Source of the DNA: Lepas anatifera
Taxonomy: Eukaryota > Arthropoda > Thecostraca > Lepadidae
Length of the DNA stretch: 64,000 bases
NCBI GenBank assembly: GCA_034440635.1
Contig: JAOTON010001917.1
Location: 62,001 to 126,000 of the forward strand
Direction of reading: 5' to 3'
Positions 60,611-64,000 of the stretch are shown piece after piece. Both the position numbers and the translations under genes were made by a program. The notes under the pieces are model-generated. The model saw only the letters and a list, made by a program, of their open reading frames with translations. It ran no database searches and had not been told where the DNA came from. The first letter of the stretch is position 1; each line of letters starts with the position of its first letter.

Positions 60611-62489
60611 CATCTACCAGATGATTACCACAATGTTGGTTGGTGTGATAGGGTTACATGGTGCCCGTGCTGTCAGTGGGGATCTGTGTCAGCTGTGAGC
60701 CTGTGACCACTCCTCTGTAGGGATCTGTGGGGATTGAACACGCAGTTTTCGAGGGACACTGACCGGATTCTCCCAGGACACCACAATTTGACAAGATGAA
60801 AAATACACAAAATTCCAAAGTAAAAGCTGATTTTAGATAATATCGAGCGAATATCTGCCGGAGAGAACGAAAGTACACTTGAGTAAGAAAACAAGCACTC
60901 AAGCCCCAAATAGTCTAAAAATGTATAATTCACAGAATTAATACCACACGCACCGATTGTTTAGACGGAAAGGATCGAGTTGCTGGTTTTGTAAATATAA
61001 TTTTTTATCCGTCGATGCAAAAATTCATTTTTTGTCTTGATCGAGACTTAAAACTTCTTAAAGACAAAAAGAATTATTTTTCAAATAGATCAACTGTTCT
61101 ATCAATTTATTATTTATAAATTCTCTCTACCCCAGGTTCTCGCAGTATGAAGGTTTCCTTCTGTTCAAGGAAAGGATTTTTACAGTGCGCTGAGTACAAA
61201 ACTTGCGCAGCTACGCCAAACTAGGAAATTGAACACGTCAACATCAAATTAGCCTCCCTCAACATCATCAATGTTTACAACTAGCCCTAAACCGAATTAT
61301 TTGATGAAACTGAATCAAGCACATTGAAAGAAGAAGCTCAGTGTCCATTGCCTTGGAGAGGCTTAAAAACATCTAAACCCAGATTACTCATTTGTAAACA
61401 CACCTGTCCGTCCGCTGGGCAGGCGTGGACAAGAGGGAAGCGTCCTGCTGCTGGTGGGGGAGGAGGCTGAGGTGAGAAATGATCACTGCTCTTGCTGTTG
61501 GATCGTCTTGTTTTGGCTGATTACTGCCATTTATATTGTGTTTTAAGTGGGATGAAAATGAGGTTTTAAAGACAAGGTTTTTTATCTCAAATAAGTACCT
61601 TGACTTAGCATCTTTGCTCATGTTAATTATTAGTTTTGCATTCTGGCTTAGCATTATCATACCTGAATATAAATGCCTGCTTGCATTTGGATGCCATAGT
61701 GTAAACAGATTTTTTTCATTTGATTAGGCTGTACAATTCAAACATGTAAAACAATTGAAAGAACCCTGCTCTTCTGCGAAGAGCATTGTTCGATGTTCTG
61801 TAGCTTTTAATTTTTTCTGCATTCACATCACTCATTTTTTTCAGTCAGCTCTGGTTGTTTCCTGTTGTTATATGTTGCTGTTTCTGTTCATATACCTGCC
61901 ATTTTACCATGGCTCAGTTTGGATATGGAGGCTAATAGAGTGTTTTGGGACATCACAGTGAAATCAAAATTGAAATCTTCACTTATAATACCAGCCTGTT
62001 AAGAACAAACTGGTTTGAACAATGTACGGTAATCTTGCCCTTAAGTGGGAAATGGAAGCAAATTGGTGTAAATGGCAGTCTCATATCAGATTTGATATGA
62101 AATGTTGTAGATGAGTTCCATTCAGGTAACACATTGTTTTCTATTTGTTTTCTAAGCTGTTTGCATGCCTTATGTTAACTTTCAGCATGCTTGACAAGCT
62201 CTGGTATTGGATGAATTTGCTACAATTTGTGTGCAATGCTACTTTCTTGTACTTCCTATTCATGCCTACTTTTATGCACTTCTGTCAATGGAATTGGTGC
62301 AAAGCTGTAAGACATAAGATACTTGAACCATAAATTCCTAATATTACATTAAATACAGAAATCTGGAATGCATCAAGCTTATGAATTATGTAAGCTCATA
62401 TTGGAAAGATCACTGTAGATGACAGGAAATTGTTTGTGTGTTTAGTAGTCTGTGTGGAATAGCAACTTTGAAAAAAATATTTGTGAAGG
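60611..62489. other. Non-coding stretch with a weak exon-like patch
   Basis: AT-rich. A 51-bp patch at about 61422-61472 between GGGCAG and GAG|GTGAGA is open in one frame (RGQEGSVLLLVGEEAE), but it is too short to call. No other gene or repeat is visible. Confidence 0.4.
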
Positions 62490-62965
62490 TTTTGCTACTT
62501 CTCAGCTCCATCCCTTCTCCATCTGTCTATCTGCATCTGTTTTCTCTCCCATTCTTGCTACACTTCAGTATAGAACTCTACTGTCCTTTTTCTTTCTCAC
62601 TTACTCTTCCCTTCAGACTTTCTCCTGTCTTTCTGTCCCCTTCTTGCTCTTGTCTCTCCTGATTTTCATTTCTCTCTTCCTTCTCTCTTCTTCTTCGGTT
62701 TCCACTACTCTCTTTTCCTCTTCTCTCTTCACTACCTTCCTCCACCTCCCCCATTTATCTTTATCTACTGTCCCTGCTCTATCTTCCTCCACTCCCCACT
62801 CTGTCTTTCTGTACTCTCTGTCCATCCTGTCTTTCTCCACTTCACCCTTCCTCTCTGACCTCCTCCCCCTCTCTCCTCTCTGTCTTCCTCCACTCTTTCC
62901 TTTTCATCTTCCTCCACTTTTTCCTTTCTGTCTTTCACCACTCTCTTCTCTGTTTGTCTGTCAAT
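62490..62965. repeat. Polypyrimidine tract with loose tandem structure
   Basis: About 475 bp almost entirely C and T on the plus strand, with recurring CTTCCTCCACTC and CTGTCTTTC words at irregular spacing. Mirror-type purine/pyrimidine asymmetry is strong enough that triplex (H-DNA) formation is conceivable. Open frames are artefacts of composition. Confidence 0.8.
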
Positions 62966-63554
62966 ATTTGTGCACACAAATTGCAGGATTTCCAATCTTT
63001 TGGGTGCTGGAATGAAGATACATAGATTTTTCTTAAGTTTGGGTAGTTCTGAATTCAGCAGTCCTGCTTCGTTGGGTAATTTGTCTGCCATGTTGACTAT
63101 TCCATTAATGCTCATACTTTTTGGGGTCGCTGGTCTGCTAATGCTGATGCGAAAATCAGCCTGCTTTCCCTTTTCAGGTGAAATATGTTAAAGGCTGGTA
63201 TTAAATGAGGTGTTATTCCTTTTATCCTGGTATCCTTTCCTGGTACCCGACACTGGTCTGGGCCGAAATTTTGGTTTAGTTTTCATGAAAAATAAAAATC
63301 TGTAAGCAGATAAGTAGGGACAAGCAGACAAAAAAACTTGAAACGCGTCTACCGACAGCCTTCTAAGGTCAGGCTACACTGCTCGCTCTTGTGTTTTCGG
63401 TATCTTCGTTTTCACTTTTTAAGGACGTTTTTCCGTCTTTAACTGCGCTATTCACTTGTTTTCGTTTATCGCGTTTTCGTGTTTTCGATGTCTTTATTAT
63501 TTATTTTCTTATCACGTATCTTTCTGGACTTGTTTGCAAAATAATAATGGCACA
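62966..63554. other. Non-coding stretch
   Basis: No gene seen. The T/G-rich stretch at 63390-63490 repeats TTTTCG words (GTGTTTTCGGTATC, GTTTTCGTTTATCGCG, GTGTTTTCGATG). Confidence 0.4.
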
Positions 63555-64000
63555 ATGCCTCCTCACCTCACTGTTGCAACCTCACCTCCAAAAGTGTTAA
63601 AGGTGGCATAGGTAAGAAATGGTGAATCTATCGAATTCAAACTTATGCTACATAAGGTGCCCACCGAGTACTACAAAATATATTCCGGGATTTTCTATCC
63701 CAATGACCTAGGGTCAACGATAAAGGTAAAGGTATGCACTGACAAATTGGATATTAACCCTCGCCCCACCGGGGGGGCCATCGATGGCCCCCCTAAGGTT
63801 TTTCCGGGATAGCAGAAAAACGACGAGGCGCAGCACCGCAGTTGAGGGCTCTACCTCTCACTGCATCATTTTCCCATCATCCCTGAAATTTTTACCCCGG
63901 GTCACCCAAGGTCAGGTCACCAGACGAGGTCAACCAAGGTCACCTCACTTCACCTTTAGAGCTCTGTAAGAGCTACATTTCAAAGTCGATCGATTTGAAA
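63555..64000. repeat. AGGTCA-family repeat copy, runs off the window
   Basis: Same orientation as the 6.5-15 kb copies. The segment 63640-63720 matches the ACTCATRYCACATAATG / TTCCGG / GACCTAGGGTC blocks. From about 63755 it matches the tandem unit closely: CCCTCGCCCCACCG, a 22-bp perfect palindrome at 63772-63793, CGACGAGGCGCAGCACCG, CCCCGGGTCACCCAAGGTCA and GGTCACCTCACTTCACCTTT. It continues past the window end. Confidence 0.87.

Noticed and set aside
61422..61472. Small exon-like patch ending GAG|GTGAGA
   Set aside because: Only 17 codons, with no partner exons in the window.
62452..63115. Long ORFs over the pyrimidine tract
   Set aside because: Ser/Leu/Phe/Pro or Arg/Glu/Lys composition follows from base composition alone.

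Overview
This is a eukaryotic nuclear window: spliced genes with GT-AG introns, large non-coding stretches, long microsatellites and many transposon relics, and no operons or prokaryotic signals. Five protein-coding loci can be supported, and their relatives point to an arthropod. The ribosomal protein L17 has an arthropod-type N-terminus and tail, and a juvenile-hormone/microsomal-type epoxide hydrolase is present. GC-rich exons in AT-richer introns, very long dinucleotide repeats and abundant small hAT-like elements would suit a crustacean, but that is an inference.

Layout. 0.7-1.6 kb (+): 3' coding exon of a fukutin-related protein (FKRP). 3.4-4.2 kb: a 776-bp CT microsatellite. 5-17.9 kb: repeat-dominated, with an 8-bp-TSD hAT-type miniature element, a near-identical 1,071-bp tandem duplication and a dispersed repeat family packed with AGGTCA/TGACCT hexamers. 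18.2-18.6 kb: two nested miniature transposons. 18.8-24.2 kb (+): exons of a modular secreted-type protein (EGF-CA, acidic Thr/Pro/Glu mucin-like array, C-type lectin domain). 24-34 kb: no recognisable gene; a tRNA-derived SINE, a 280-bp dispersed repeat and hAT-like pieces. 34.7-37.4 kb (+): complete four-exon epoxide hydrolase. 38.3-42.4 kb (-): seven exons of a PTCD2-like mitochondrial pentatricopeptide-repeat protein, convergent with the hydrolase and carrying an apparent 1-nt frameshift. 46.7-52.4 kb (-): complete coding region of RpL17. 54.1-56.9 kb: minisatellite arrays folded into a large palindrome. 57.9-60.4 kb (-): CR1/L2-like non-LTR retrotransposon with an unbroken 738-codon reverse transcriptase ORF. 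63.5-64 kb: another copy of the AGGTCA-rich repeat.

The genes do not form one pathway: FKRP belongs to protein O-mannose glycosylation, the hydrolase to epoxide (possibly juvenile-hormone-type) metabolism in the ER, PTCD2 to mitochondrial RNA handling, and RpL17 to cytosolic ribosomes. The most interesting structural theme is the interaction of tandem repeats with splice sites. Two neighbouring genes each have a minisatellite that includes a real splice junction (3' splice site of hydrolase exon 2; 5' splice site of a PTCD2 exon), so each array supplies extra copies of splice-site-like sequence. I did not find a new multi-gene system; the strongest undescribed-looking material is the AGGTCA-rich repeat family with a conserved GC palindrome.
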